Shown: piece after piece, positions 1-8,093 of the stretch
Layout of the letters: every line of letters begins with the position of its first letter
Position numbering within the stretch: position 1 is the stretch's first letter
Assembly (NCBI GenBank): GCA_910576655.1
Contig: CAJTJC010000009.1
Location: forward strand, 13,976-77,975
DNA from: an uncultured Christensenella sp.
Lineage (GTDB): Bacteria; Bacillota; Clostridia; Christensenellales; Borkfalkiaceae
DNA: 64,000 nt
Direction of reading: 5' to 3'
Program-made: the position numbers and the translations under genes
Notes under the pieces: generated by a model
The model's input: only the letters and a program-made list of their open reading frames with translations
Databases searched by the model: none
Told to the model about the DNA's origin: nothing

Positions 1-1494
1 GATTTGGGCTCAAATTCCGCGCGGCTTGTGATAGTAAATCTATTCGCCGACGGCTATTTTATGGTTGTTGACGAACTTAAAGAAAGCGTCAGGCTCGGTC
101 AGGATATGGAGAGGGACGGTTTCTTAAAGCCCCAGCGCGTGGCGGAAACCATAAGAACGCTTAAAATGTTCAGAAAGCTTTGCGACGCAAGCGGAGTAAC
201 GCGCATTATCGCGGTTGCTACGGCGGCGGTTCGCCGTGCAAAAAATCAGCGCAGCTTCCTTGACGAAATTCAGGCGAGCTGCGGAATTAAAATCCGCGTT
301 CTTTCCGCCGAGGAAGAGGCGGTCTACGTTTACCGCGGCGTAATAAATACCATGGACGTGCCCAAGGGCTTGATTCTCGAGATAGGCGGCGGCGCTACGA
401 AGATAGTCTATTACAACCGCAGAAATATCCTCAACTATACCACCCTGCCGTTCGGCGCGGTCACGCTTACGGGGCTTTTCTCAGGCGACGGCTTGAAGCC
501 CGAGGAGCAGGCGCAGAAGATAGAGGAATTTTTTACCGAGCAGCTTAAAAAGGTTGCCTGGATAAACGAGGTGGACCCCGACGTTCAGATGATAGGCGTA
601 GGCGGTTCGTTCAGAAATCTGTTTAAAATAAGTAAAATGGTACATAAGTACCCCATAGATTTGGTTCATAACTACACCATGCCCACCGAGGACTTTATGC
701 CCGTTTACGACATGATAAAGGTTCTCGACATCGACAAGAAAAAGAGAATTAAGGGTCTTTCGGCGGAGCGCGCTGACATTCTTCCCGCGGCGCTTGCCAT
801 AATAAAATCGTTCGTGACGTTCTTCAATTTCGAAAAATTCACGTTCTCTGGCTCGGGGCTCAGAGAGGGCATAATGTTCAATCAGGCGCTTCCCATAACA
901 GAGGAAAAGCCCATCTCCGACGTTCTAAATTATTCGCTTACCACGCTCGTCAGATATTACGGCTGCGACGTGAAGCACGTCGAGCACGTGGTCAATCTCA
1001 GCATACAGCTTTTCAAGCAGCTCAGGGTTTTGCACAAATTCCCGCGCCAGTATTTAAAGGTGTTAAAGGTTGCGGCTACGCTGCACGACTGCGGACAGCG
1101 CATTAAATTCTACAACCACCAGAGGCATAGCTGCTACGTTATCTTGAACGCCGCGCTTTACGGCGTAACGCATAGGGAAATCGTGCTTGCCGCGTTTACT
1201 GCGTGCTGCCATAAGAAAGAGGACATCAACCTTTACGAGTGGGCGAAGTACAAGGATATTTTGCAGGAAGACGATATAGAGATAGTAAAGCGCCTCGGCA
1301 TAATGCTGAGAATTGCCGAAAGTCTGGACAGGGCTATGTCGGGCACGATTAAGTCCGTCAACTGCGACATTTTAGGCGATTCCGTGATTATGAAAACGGA
1401 GGTCGACGGCGACGCCGCCCTTGAAATCCGCGCGGCGATGCAGGCGGGCGGAGAGTTCAAAAAGGCGTTCCATAAAAATCTGGAAATACTGTAA
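1..1494 (+). CDS. Ppx/GppA-family phosphatase with C-terminal HD-like region, 5' truncated by window edge
   Basis: The reading frame is open from base 1 and its first residues are DLGSNSARL, the phosphate-1 motif that normally lies within the first ten residues of Ppx/GppA proteins, so only a few N-terminal codons are missing. The phosphate-2 loop LEIGGGATKIV follows near residue 125. The C-terminal third carries AATLHDCGQRI, an HD-type helical domain as in exopolyphosphatases. Family members hydrolyse polyphosphate (Ppx) or pppGpp (GppA); the sequence does not decide between them. A hairpin follows the stop, then maf starts 44 bp on. Confidence 0.9.
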   Translation, partial: DLGSNSARLVIVNLFADGYFMVVDELKESVRLGQDMERDGFLKPQRVAETIRTLKMFRKLCDASGVTRIIAVATAAVRRAKNQRSFLDEIQASCGIKIRVLSAEEEAVYVYRGVINTMDVPKGLILEIGGGATKIVYYNRRNILNYTTLPFGAVTLTGLFSGDGLKPEEQAQKIEEFFTEQLKKVAWINEVDPDVQMIGVGGSFRNLFKISKMVHKYPIDLVHNYTMPTEDFMPVYDMIKVLDIDKKKRIKGLSAERADILPAALAIIKSFVTFFNFEKFTFSGSGLREGIMFNQALPITEEKPISDVLNYSLTTLVRYYGCDVKHVEHVVNLSIQLFKQLRVLHKFPRQYLKVLKVAATLHDCGQRIKFYNHQRHSCYVILNAALYGVTHREIVLAAFTACCHKKEDINLYEWAKYKDILQEDDIEIVKRLGIMLRIAESLDRAMSGTIKSVNCDILGDSVIMKTEVDGDAALEIRAAMQAGGEFKKAFHKNLEIL

Positions 1495-1498
1495 TAAG

Positions 1499-1520
1499 AA
1501 TGCCGCAGCCATGCGGCATT
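1499..1520 (+). terminator. Hairpin after Ppx/GppA gene, weak terminator
   Basis: A 9-bp perfect stem AATGCCGCA/TGCGGCATT with loop GCCA. It is followed by only a short T stretch, so termination may be partial and maf may receive read-through. Confidence 0.5.
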
Positions 1521-1538
1521 TAACTTGAAGAAAAAATT

Positions 1539-2090
1539 ATGAAATACGTTTTAGCAAGCGCTTCGCCGCGGCGCAGGGAGCTGTTTTCCCTAATCGTACC
1601 CGAATTCGAGGTGGTACCCGCGACGGGCGAAGAAAAGTTCAATATGTCGCTGTTTCCAGAGCAGGTCGTCTGCTCGGTTGCCGAGGGCAAGTGCGACGAG
1701 GTGTTTGAAAAGTATTCCGACTGCGCGGTTATCGGTTGCGATACGGTAGTCGTATTCGAGGGCGAGATTTTGGGCAAGCCCCAAAACGGCGACGACGCGG
1801 CGGCAACGCTTAAAAGGCTTTCGGGCAAAACGCACTACGTCATAACCGCGGTATGTATCCGCACCAAAAATAAAAAGCTTACCGAGTTTGAAAAGACGGA
1901 GGTTCGCTTCAACAGCCTTTCGGACGAGTTTATAAGAATTTACGTCGACAGCGGTTCGCCGCTCGACAAGGCGGGCAGCTACGGCATACAGGACGGAGGG
2001 CTTGTAAAAGAATATTTCGGCAGCTATACCAACGTGGTGGGGTTGCCCGTTTCACTTGTGAAAAAAATGCTTGAAGAGGTACTTCGATGA
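1539..2090 (+). CDS. maf: Maf-family nucleoside triphosphate pyrophosphatase
   Basis: This 183-residue protein begins KYVLASASPRRRELF, the Maf N-terminal signature (S-x-S-x-x-R-R-x-x-L). It continues with GCDTVV (catalytic Asp region) and the typical GKPQN and SYGIQD segments. Maf proteins are cytosolic house-cleaning pyrophosphatases that hydrolyse dTTP, UTP or modified nucleotides to the monophosphate; in Bacillus the gene lies beside mreB and affects septation. Here too the next gene is an actin-like ATPase, joined by an ATGA overlap. The start is preceded by a weak GAAGA. Confidence 0.93.
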   Translation: MKYVLASASPRRRELFSLIVPEFEVVPATGEEKFNMSLFPEQVVCSVAEGKCDEVFEKYSDCAVIGCDTVVVFEGEILGKPQNGDDAAATLKRLSGKTHYVITAVCIRTKNKKLTEFEKTEVRFNSLSDEFIRIYVDSGSPLDKAGSYGIQDGGLVKEYFGSYTNVVGLPVSLVKKMLEEVLR

Positions 2091-3088
2091 GGAGAATTGC
2101 AGTTGATTTCGGTTCGAGCGAAACCAAAATCTGTATTGCGGGCAGCGGGGTCGTGCTAAAAGAGGCGACCTGTATCGCCGTTGAAGAGGACGGCGAAAGC
2201 TTTACCGTTAAGGCGTACGGCGACAAGGCGCGCGCCCTGTCGGGCAGGGCGGCGGTCAATACGCACATAGTCAATCCCGTGTTCGAGGGCGACGTCGTTC
2301 ACGAAAACCTCGCCGCGTGCCTGCTGTCTTATTTTCTCGACAAAATAGAAATTACGCGCCGCAGGGCGAAATATACCGAGGTCATTTTTATCCTTCCGTG
2401 CGGAAGCGGGGAAGACCTTAAAGAAAAGTACAGGCGCCTCGCCGCCGATTGCGGTATCGGCGCGGTCAGCTTTACGATAACGCCGTTCGCGGCGGTGCTC
2501 GGGCACAACGTCGCCATTAACGAGAGCAGACCTATGTTCTGCCTCGACATAGGCTACGGCATTACCAATATCGCCGCGCTGTCGCAGGACGGGCTTATTT
2601 ACGGCATAAACGTCAATCTCGGCGGCGGCAATATCGACGTGCATATTATCGACGAGCTTGCCGACAAGCGCAATTTGAGCATAGGCGCGCTGACTGCCGA
2701 GCGGGTCAAAAACACCGTCGGCAGTCTTCTGCACGACGACAACAAGATGACCGTTGCCGACGGCAGAGACTTAGAGAGCGGCGCTCCGTCGTCTATTGCG
2801 GTCAATTCCTCGCATATCTACGAATATATTTTAACCTACGTCGATAAAATTTTGGAGTACGTTTCGCTTGTAATGTCCAAGCTGGACGCCGAGGTCGCGT
2901 CGGGTATAGTCCACGGCGGAATTTATCTTTCGGGCGGACTTATGAAAATGGACGGTCTTGCCGAGTATATCAAGGATAAGCTTCGTATTCCCGTAAATTT
3001 ACCCGACGAGCCGCAGCTCGCCGCCGTAATCGGCGCGGGCACGATTTTGGCAAACGATTTTCTTTATACGAGGCTTGCAACGGAATAA
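2087..3088 (+). CDS. MreB-like actin-fold ATPase, divergent
   Basis: This 333-residue protein has the actin/Hsp70 ATPase motifs in order: phosphate-1 VDFGSSETKICI at the N-terminus, phosphate-2 LDIGYGITNIAAL near residue 155, NLGGGNIDVHI near 180, and the adenosine motif YLSGGLMKMDGL near 285. Length fits MreB (about 335), but the phosphate loops differ from classical MreB, so it could be a divergent MreB or an FtsA-like paralogue. It overlaps maf by ATGA, the usual maf-mreB adjacency, which supports a role in cell shape. No membrane segment is visible. Confidence 0.75.
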   Translation: MRRIAVDFGSSETKICIAGSGVVLKEATCIAVEEDGESFTVKAYGDKARALSGRAAVNTHIVNPVFEGDVVHENLAACLLSYFLDKIEITRRRAKYTEVIFILPCGSGEDLKEKYRRLAADCGIGAVSFTITPFAAVLGHNVAINESRPMFCLDIGYGITNIAALSQDGLIYGINVNLGGGNIDVHIIDELADKRNLSIGALTAERVKNTVGSLLHDDNKMTVADGRDLESGAPSSIAVNSSHIYEYILTYVDKILEYVSLVMSKLDAEVASGIVHGGIYLSGGLMKMDGLAEYIKDKLRIPVNLPDEPQLAAVIGAGTILANDFLYTRLATE

Positions 3089-3930
3089 TGAAAAATGCAT
3101 TCAGCTTCGACGCGGAGGGCAGACAGCCTTACAATAATTTTATAATAAAGGAAAGCGATGCGGAAGTCGTTGCAAAACAGGATGCGACTTTAAAAGCTAT
3201 CTGCGCGTTCGAGAAGAAATATTCTCTTCCGACGTATTTAAAGGTGATAATGTATATATGCGCATTCGTTGCGGCAATGGTAATTTTGGGCGTGTTGGAT
3301 GCCGTTATCGACGGACTGCCGTTTGCCGAGGCGTACGGCAACGCCCCGTGGCTCTTCTACGTCGGCGGAGCCTGTTTCGTCGTTTTTGTCGTTTTGCTTT
3401 GCATATCCCGCTATCTTGATTTCAAAGGGTCGAAATCACCCGAATTTCAAAGGCTTACCCAAGAGGTGAACGAAGTTACCGCCGAAAGCTATGCCCGTCT
3501 CGGCGTGCCCGACGATGCCCGCAGTATAAGCGTTCTCGCATATCATTTCAAGATAAAAAGGGGAAAGGAAAAGCCCGCCGCGTACGTCAGTCACGCTATG
3601 CAGGAAATGAAAATTTACTCCGACGGCGACAGCCTTTATATTGCCAGCCTGCATTGCCTGACGGCGATACCGTTTGCCGATATTCGGACAATAGTCGAAA
3701 ATAAAAAGCGCACTGCTTTTATTCAATGGACGAAGGACAAATCATACCGTTCGCCCGAATACAAACGGTATAAGGTAAGGGCTTTTCAGTACGGTTTAGC
3801 GACGAAGACTTATTCCGTGCGCATAGCGTCGGACGGGGCGGAGGCGGAAATTCTTATTCCCAATTTCGAAATAGAAATCCTGAAAACTTTCGTATCCTTG
3901 CCGATACAACCCGCGGTTGAGAAAAAATAA
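3088..3930 (+). CDS. Membrane protein of unknown function
   Basis: The start overlaps the preceding TAA as TAATG, so translation is probably coupled to the MreB-like gene. The 280-residue protein has about 60 soluble N-terminal residues and two hydrophobic segments (about residues 50-72 and 88-105). A soluble C-terminal domain of about 170 residues carries many charged and aromatic residues and no recognised motif. I do not recognise the family. Its position suggests an envelope-associated partner of the actin-like protein, which is inference only. Confidence 0.7.
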   Translation: MKNAFSFDAEGRQPYNNFIIKESDAEVVAKQDATLKAICAFEKKYSLPTYLKVIMYICAFVAAMVILGVLDAVIDGLPFAEAYGNAPWLFYVGGACFVVFVVLLCISRYLDFKGSKSPEFQRLTQEVNEVTAESYARLGVPDDARSISVLAYHFKIKRGKEKPAAYVSHAMQEMKIYSDGDSLYIASLHCLTAIPFADIRTIVENKKRTAFIQWTKDKSYRSPEYKRYKVRAFQYGLATKTYSVRIASDGAEAEILIPNFEIEILKTFVSLPIQPAVEKK

Positions 3931-3959
3931 ACCGACAGTTTAGCAATTCAACCGACAGT
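3930..3959. promoter_or_regulatory. Two direct repeats AACCGACAGT, 20 bp apart, upstream of XRE promoter
   Basis: Identical 10-mers lie at 3930-3939 and 3950-3959, a spacing of 20 bp or about two helical turns. They lie immediately upstream of the -35 box at 3963. This is the layout expected of an operator bound side by side by a dimeric regulator, perhaps the XRE protein encoded next. The binding protein is an inference. Confidence 0.45.
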
Positions 3960-3962
3960 CGC

Positions 3963-3991
3963 TTACAATCAGGCTTGTGCGGCGGTATAAT
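3963..3991 (+). promoter_or_regulatory. Promoter of XRE/LiaX-like pair
   Basis: TTACAA, 17 bp, TATAAT. The start codon lies 33 bp downstream and is preceded by a Shine-Dalgarno AGAGAGG, so this unit has a conventional leader. Confidence 0.7.
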
Positions 3992-4024
3992 TTAGTTACA
4001 CTAATAAAAAGAGAGGTATTAATT

Positions 4025-4522
4025 ATGTCGTCATTAGGCGAAAGAATTGCAATGCACAGAAAGGCAAAGGGGCTTACGCAGGAAGCACTTGCCGAAAAAT
4101 GTTCGGTCACGGCGCAGGCGGTTTCCAAATGGGAAAACGATTTGACTGCCCCCGACATATCGCTTTTTCCGCGTCTGTCGGAAATTTTGGGAGTGACCTG
4201 CGACGAGCTGTTGGGCGCACAGCGTGCGCAGACGGTTGCGGTCAGCGCGGAGTCGGTTGACTTTACCAAAATGCTTTTAAAAGTCCGCGTCCTCAGTGGC
4301 GACGGCGACAAGGTCAACCTTAACCTGCCGCTGTCTATTGCAGAACTTCTCATCAAAAACAAGGACTTCGTGCTCAGCAAGGGCGGGGACGGAAAGGCGT
4401 GGAACGCATTACAGGGCGTTGATTTCGAGCAGATAATTTCGCTCGTCAAAAACGGCGTAATGGGAAAGCTGGTAGAAATCGAGAGCGCGGACGGCGACAA
4501 GGTAGAGGTCTGGGTTGAATGA
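4025..4522 (+). CDS. XRE-family regulator fused to a YvlB/LiaX-like C-terminal domain
   Basis: The chosen start ATG at 4025 has AGAGAGG upstream; a longer in-frame GTG at 3977 would lie inside the promoter. Residues 1-65 form a helix-turn-helix of XRE type (ERIAMHRKAKGLTQEALA, VTAQAVSKWEND). The C-terminal part, from about residue 80, reads KVNLNLPLSIAELL and ends EIESADGDKVEVWVE. This resembles the short domain found at the N-terminus of YvlB/LiaX envelope-stress proteins. The next gene overlaps by 4 bp and ends in a similar motif. The role is probably transcriptional control of a small local regulon, perhaps sensing through the C-terminal domain. Confidence 0.8.
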   Translation: MSSLGERIAMHRKAKGLTQEALAEKCSVTAQAVSKWENDLTAPDISLFPRLSEILGVTCDELLGAQRAQTVAVSAESVDFTKMLLKVRVLSGDGDKVNLNLPLSIAELLIKNKDFVLSKGGDGKAWNALQGVDFEQIISLVKNGVMGKLVEIESADGDKVEVWVE

Positions 4523-4752
4523 AACTGGCTTTCGACCGTAAAAGACTTCATTTACGGCTGTGGTTTGGTGCAAGGTTCGCGCTGTTTATCGCTTTGAAAA
4601 TATTAAAGCATAATGACCCCGAAACGGCGGCTTCGCTGCGACCGGTCGGCAAAGACCTTGTAAAGCTTTTAAAGCAGAGCAAGCGTTTTCACGGCAGACT
4701 GAAAATAGTCGAAATAGAAAGCGACGGTATGCGCATTTCGTTGAAGTTATAA
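4519..4752 (+). CDS. Small protein resembling the C-terminal domain of the upstream XRE regulator
   Basis: This 77-residue protein starts within the ATGA overlap with the XRE gene, implying coupled translation. Its C-terminal KIVEIESDGMRISLKL parallels LVEIESADGDKVEVWVE at the end of the upstream regulator, suggesting a common origin. The middle has a weakly hydrophobic segment (FALFIALKIL). It may be a partner or antagonist of the regulator's sensor domain. Function unknown. Confidence 0.65.
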   Translation: MKLAFDRKRLHLRLWFGARFALFIALKILKHNDPETAASLRPVGKDLVKLLKQSKRFHGRLKIVEIESDGMRISLKL

Positions 4753-4755
4753 ATT

Positions 4756-4786
4756 AAGCCGCGCCTTTAAAAAGGCGCGGCTTTTA
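4756..4786. terminator. Bidirectional terminator between convergent genes
   Basis: AAGCCGCGCC/GGCGCGGCTT stem extended by TTT/AAA. T-rich flanks lie on both strands, serving the XRE pair on plus and the YwaF-like gene on minus. Confidence 0.85.
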
Positions 4787-5524
4787 ATTGCTTTCGCCGT
4801 CGGACTCAGGCGCAGCGGATTTCTTTTTTATAAGGTATTCGTACAAATACGCTATTCCGTACGCGGCGCCTATCAGCGCGGGCTCGACAACGTACCAGGC
4901 AATAAACGTATTGGGTATTAACGGCTTGCCTATATACATAGGGTTCTCGAACCCGAACGCGTCTATCAGAAACTGACCGTAAACCAGCATTACGCAAACA
5001 GCGATAGGCAGAACGAACGTCTTTTTTACGCAGGGCTTGAAATGCCCCGTCATAGTAAGAAATACAGTAATATAGAACGCGAGCGCGTGGTGCAGCAAGC
5101 CCGAAATGGTTGCGGGGTACAAAAATCCCGTCGGCTCGCCGTGAAATTTCTGTCCTATAAAGTCGGGATAGAATACCGCAATCATGCCCCCGAAAAACAT
5201 CGTGTAAACGAATATATGGTACGGCCATGCTCCGCGCTTGAAGAATATGCAGCTAAGCGCAAGGCAAAGGCTGCCCACGCCGCAAAAGCTGTCGGGGATT
5301 AATCCCCACGCCGATTCCCTATGAAAGCAGATTGCTATTCTGTTGAAGATAATAAACGCAAGCAGCGCCCCGCCCAAAATTTTTACCGTTAAGTCAACCG
5401 CCCTTTCGGACTTGACCTTCAGTTTTACGAAAACGAGGCTTCCCGCGCCCGCCGCCAGAAAAATTGCAATAAAGGTTAAATGCTCCCAGCCGTATATTTT
5501 GGCTGCGGTCAAAGAAAGTATCAT
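4784..5524 (-). CDS. YwaF/TMEM164-family integral membrane protein
   Basis: This 246-residue protein has about seven hydrophobic segments and a short charged C-terminus. The segments containing FNRIAICFHRES, LCLALSCIFFKRGAWPYHIFVY and GLLHHALAFYI match the YwaF-like (TIGR02206) family of polytopic proteins with conserved His residues. The molecular function of the family is not established. Transcribed alone from a promoter that places the ATG 6 bp after the -10 box, with no Shine-Dalgarno site. Confidence 0.7.
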   Translation of the reverse strand: MILSLTAAKIYGWEHLTFIAIFLAAGAGSLVFVKLKVKSERAVDLTVKILGGALLAFIIFNRIAICFHRESAWGLIPDSFCGVGSLCLALSCIFFKRGAWPYHIFVYTMFFGGMIAVFYPDFIGQKFHGEPTGFLYPATISGLLHHALAFYITVFLTMTGHFKPCVKKTFVLPIAVCVMLVYGQFLIDAFGFENPMYIGKPLIPNTFIAWYVVEPALIGAAYGIAYLYEYLIKKKSAAPESDGESN

Positions 5525-5530
5525 AAATCA

Positions 5531-5559
5531 ATTATATAGTTTAGCCGCGCAAATTGCAA
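5531..5559 (-). promoter_or_regulatory. Leaderless-type promoter of YwaF-like gene
   Basis: On the minus strand: TTGCAA (5559-5554), 17 bp, TATAAT (5536-5531), 6 bp, ATG. The predicted +1 is the A of the start codon and there is no Shine-Dalgarno sequence. Confidence 0.8.
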
Positions 5560-5570
5560 CAAAATAGAAA

Positions 5571-5599
5571 TTGACTTTATACAAAAATTAAGTTAAAAT
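5571..5599 (+). promoter_or_regulatory. Leaderless-type promoter of the lepA operon
   Basis: TTGACT (5571-5576), 17 bp, TAAAAT (5594-5599), 6 bp, ATG at 5606. It is divergent from the YwaF promoter, with only 11 bp between the two -35 boxes. Confidence 0.8.
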
Positions 5600-5605
5600 T
5601 AAAAT

Positions 5606-5989
5606 ATGGAACCAAAAAGAATACCGTCAATTATAGTTTTAATAATATTTTTTGCCTTGTTGTGCTTTTTGTGTTGGCTTGATATGCTTCTGGCAGTTAA
5701 TCTGCCCGCCGCACTTGATAATCCTAAAATGCCCGAATCCACGGGTGACGGTACGGCTGATATTGTAGTAACAGGGCTTGTCGCGTTAAGCTTAGGTATG
5801 GGTTTCATTTTCGTTTTAGCTATCTCGGCGTTTATTATTGTAACCGCTTTGGTTTGTCTCGGCTTTTCGATACGCAATACCAAAGCCGAAAACAAGCCTG
5901 TCAAGGTAATAAATATATTTCTTTCCTGCTGTTTCGCCGCGGCTGCGGCGTTGGGGATAATTTCCATAATTTTATTGAGGGTACTATGA
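5606..5989 (+). CDS. Small membrane protein, first gene of lepA operon
   Basis: 127 residues with three hydrophobic segments (about residues 8-30, 52-85 and 103-125) and a short polar loop rich in Pro, Asp and Gly between the first two. I do not recognise the family. The start has no Shine-Dalgarno site and sits 6 bp after a strong -10 box. The stop overlaps the lepA start as ATGA, so this ORF may mainly serve to deliver ribosomes from a leaderless mRNA to lepA. Confidence 0.65.
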   Translation: MEPKRIPSIIVLIIFFALLCFLCWLDMLLAVNLPAALDNPKMPESTGDGTADIVVTGLVALSLGMGFIFVLAISAFIIVTALVCLGFSIRNTKAENKPVKVINIFLSCCFAAAAALGIISIILLRVL

Positions 5990-7791
5990 AAAAAGACAAC
6001 ATACGCAACTTCTGCATAATAGCGCATATCGACCACGGTAAAAGCACGCTTGCCGACCGACTTATCGAAAAGACGGGGCAGGTTTCCAAGCGGGATATGG
6101 AAAACCAGCTTTTGGACTCTATGGACTTAGAGCGCGAGCGCGGCATAACCATAAAGCTTACGCCCGTAAGAATGTTCTATACGGCGAAAGACGGGCAGGA
6201 GTACGTTTTCAATTTAATAGACACTCCCGGTCACGTCGACTTCACTTACGAGGTCTCGCGTTCGCTTGCCGCGTGCGAGGGCGCGATTTTAATCGTCGAC
6301 GCGTCGCAGGGGGTCGAGGCGCAGACGCTTGCGAACGTCTACCTCGCTTTGGAAAACAACCTTGAAATTATTCCCGTTATAAACAAGATAGATTTGCCCT
6401 CCGCCCGTCCCGACGACGCCAAAAAGGAAATAGAGGACGTAATCGGGCTTGACGCTTCGTACGCGCCGCTCGTTTCCGCCAAAGAGGGAATAGGGATAGA
6501 GGACGTGCTCGAAAGCGTGGTCAAGTATTTTCCCGCGCCGCAGGGCGATTCCGACGCTCCGCTTAAAGCGCTTATTTTCGACAGCTATTACGACAATTAC
6601 AAGGGCGTAATTTTGTTCGTGCGCGTAAAGGACGGCTCAATCAAGGCGGGCGACAGGATAAAGACTTTCCGTTCCGATAAAATTTACGACGTGGTCGAGG
6701 TCGGCGTGTTCAGCCCCAACCTCTGCCCCAAGGACGGGCTTTATACGGGCGAGGTCGGCTATATCGCCGCGTCGATAAAGTCCATTTTGGACGTTGCCGT
6801 CGGCGACACCGTAATCAACGCGGACGCGCCCGCGGCCGAGCCGTTGCCCGGTTACAAAAAGGTGCAAAGCGTGGTGTTCTGCGGAATTTACCCGCTTGAC
6901 GGCAGCAGGTTCAACGACTTAAAGGAAGCAATTTTAAAATTACAGCTAAACGACGCTTCGCTTATTTTCGAGCCCGACAATTCCGTGGCTCTCGGCTTCG
7001 GCTTCCGCTGCGGCTTTCTGGGACTGCTGCACATGGAAATCATACAGGAGCGTATCGAGCGCGAGTTCGGTCTTGAAATTATAACCACCGCGCCCAGCGT
7101 AAGCTATAAGGTAGTTAAGACCGACGGCGAGGTCGTTTTCGTGGACAATCCCTCGCACCTGCCCCCGCAGTCCGAAATAGAGCACATGGAAGAGCCCATC
7201 GTCAAGGCGGACATTTATTCCCCGCCCGACTATCTCGGTCAGATAATGGACTTATGCCGCGAGAAGCGCGGCACGTTCCTGCAAATGACCTACCTCGACG
7301 CAAGCAGGGTCCGCCTCGAATACAACCTGCCTTTAAACGAAATTATCTTCGACTTTTTCGACAGTATCAAGTCCCGCACGCGCGGATATGCAAGCTTCGA
7401 TTACGAGCTTATCGGTTACGAAAAAAGCAAGCTTGTCAAGCTTGATATACTTTTGAACGGCGAGGCGTGCGACGCGCTTTCAATGATAGTGCACGAGGAT
7501 TCGGCTTATAACCGCGGTCGCACCCTTTGCGAAAATTTGAAGGAAGCAATTCCCCGTCAGCTTTTCGAGGTGCCCGTACAGGCAGCGATAGGCGGCAAGA
7601 TTATTGCGCGCGAAACGGTCAAGGCGGTCAGAAAGGACGTGCTTGCCAAGTGCTACGGCGGCGACATAACCCGCAAGAAAAAGCTGCTTGAAAAACAGAA
7701 AGAGGGCAAAAAACGCATGCGCTCGATAGGCTCGGTCGAGGTTCCGTCCGAGGTGTTCATGCAAATACTTAAAACCAACAAAGACCGATGA
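5986..7791 (+). CDS. lepA: Elongation factor 4 (LepA)
   Basis: The start at 5986 gives MKKDNIRNFCIIAHIDHGKSTLADRL, the canonical LepA N-terminus and G1 motif; an upstream in-frame extension to 5854 is a shadow of the overlapping gene. The product is 601 residues, the usual length. G motifs DTPGHVDF, NKIDLP and a SAKEG region follow. The EF-Tu-like domain 2, EF-G-like domains and the LepA-specific C-terminus (GGDITRKKKLLEKQKEGKKRMR) are intact. LepA is a ribosome-bound GTPase acting on translation quality and 30S maturation. Overlaps its neighbours by ATGA on both sides. Confidence 0.98.
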   Translation: MKKDNIRNFCIIAHIDHGKSTLADRLIEKTGQVSKRDMENQLLDSMDLERERGITIKLTPVRMFYTAKDGQEYVFNLIDTPGHVDFTYEVSRSLAACEGAILIVDASQGVEAQTLANVYLALENNLEIIPVINKIDLPSARPDDAKKEIEDVIGLDASYAPLVSAKEGIGIEDVLESVVKYFPAPQGDSDAPLKALIFDSYYDNYKGVILFVRVKDGSIKAGDRIKTFRSDKIYDVVEVGVFSPNLCPKDGLYTGEVGYIAASIKSILDVAVGDTVINADAPAAEPLPGYKKVQSVVFCGIYPLDGSRFNDLKEAILKLQLNDASLIFEPDNSVALGFGFRCGFLGLLHMEIIQERIEREFGLEIITTAPSVSYKVVKTDGEVVFVDNPSHLPPQSEIEHMEEPIVKADIYSPPDYLGQIMDLCREKRGTFLQMTYLDASRVRLEYNLPLNEIIFDFFDSIKSRTRGYASFDYELIGYEKSKLVKLDILLNGEACDALSMIVHEDSAYNRGRTLCENLKEAIPRQLFEVPVQAAIGGKIIARETVKAVRKDVLAKCYGGDITRKKKLLEKQKEGKKRMRSIGSVEVPSEVFMQILKTNKDR

Positions 7792-8093
7792 GCGACTTTT
7801 TCAACGCCGTTTACGAATTCGTCAAAACCGTGCCGTGCGGCAGGGTCGTCGGCTACGGCGACGTGGCGCGCGCAATAGGCAAGCCACGCGCAAGCAGGCA
7901 GGTCGGCTGGGCGCTTCATTCCAATCCCTATTACGGCGTAGTGCCCTGTCATAGGGTGGTGTTCAAGGACGGCTCGCTTGCGCCGGGCTTTGCGTTCGGC
8001 GGCAGCGGCGTTCAGCGCGCCATGCTCGAAGCTGAGGGCGTAAAATTTATCGGCGACAAAGTAGATATGAAAACTTACAGGTGGCAACAATGA
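7788..8093 (+). CDS. MGMT/Ogt-type DNA-binding domain protein (short alkyltransferase)
   Basis: 101 residues covering only the C-terminal DNA-binding and active-site domain of O6-alkylguanine-DNA alkyltransferases. It includes the helix-turn-helix VVGYGDVARAIGKPRASRQVGWAL and the active site VPCHRVV with the acceptor Cys retained. True alkyltransferase-like (ATL) proteins of this length usually replace that Cys by Trp, so this one may still accept alkyl groups. Coupled by ATGA overlaps to lepA and hemW. Confidence 0.85.
   Translation: MSDFFNAVYEFVKTVPCGRVVGYGDVARAIGKPRASRQVGWALHSNPYYGVVPCHRVVFKDGSLAPGFAFGGSGVQRAMLEAEGVKFIGDKVDMKTYRWQQ

Noticed and set aside
1233..1460. Minus-strand frames inside the Ppx gene and many similar antisense frames over rpoB, rpoC and other genes
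   Set aside because: They are shadows caused by biased codon use of the sense genes, with no ribosome sites or family signatures.
5854..5985. N-terminal extension of LepA
   Set aside because: It is a shadow frame inside the preceding membrane-protein gene; family start and length match ATG 5986.
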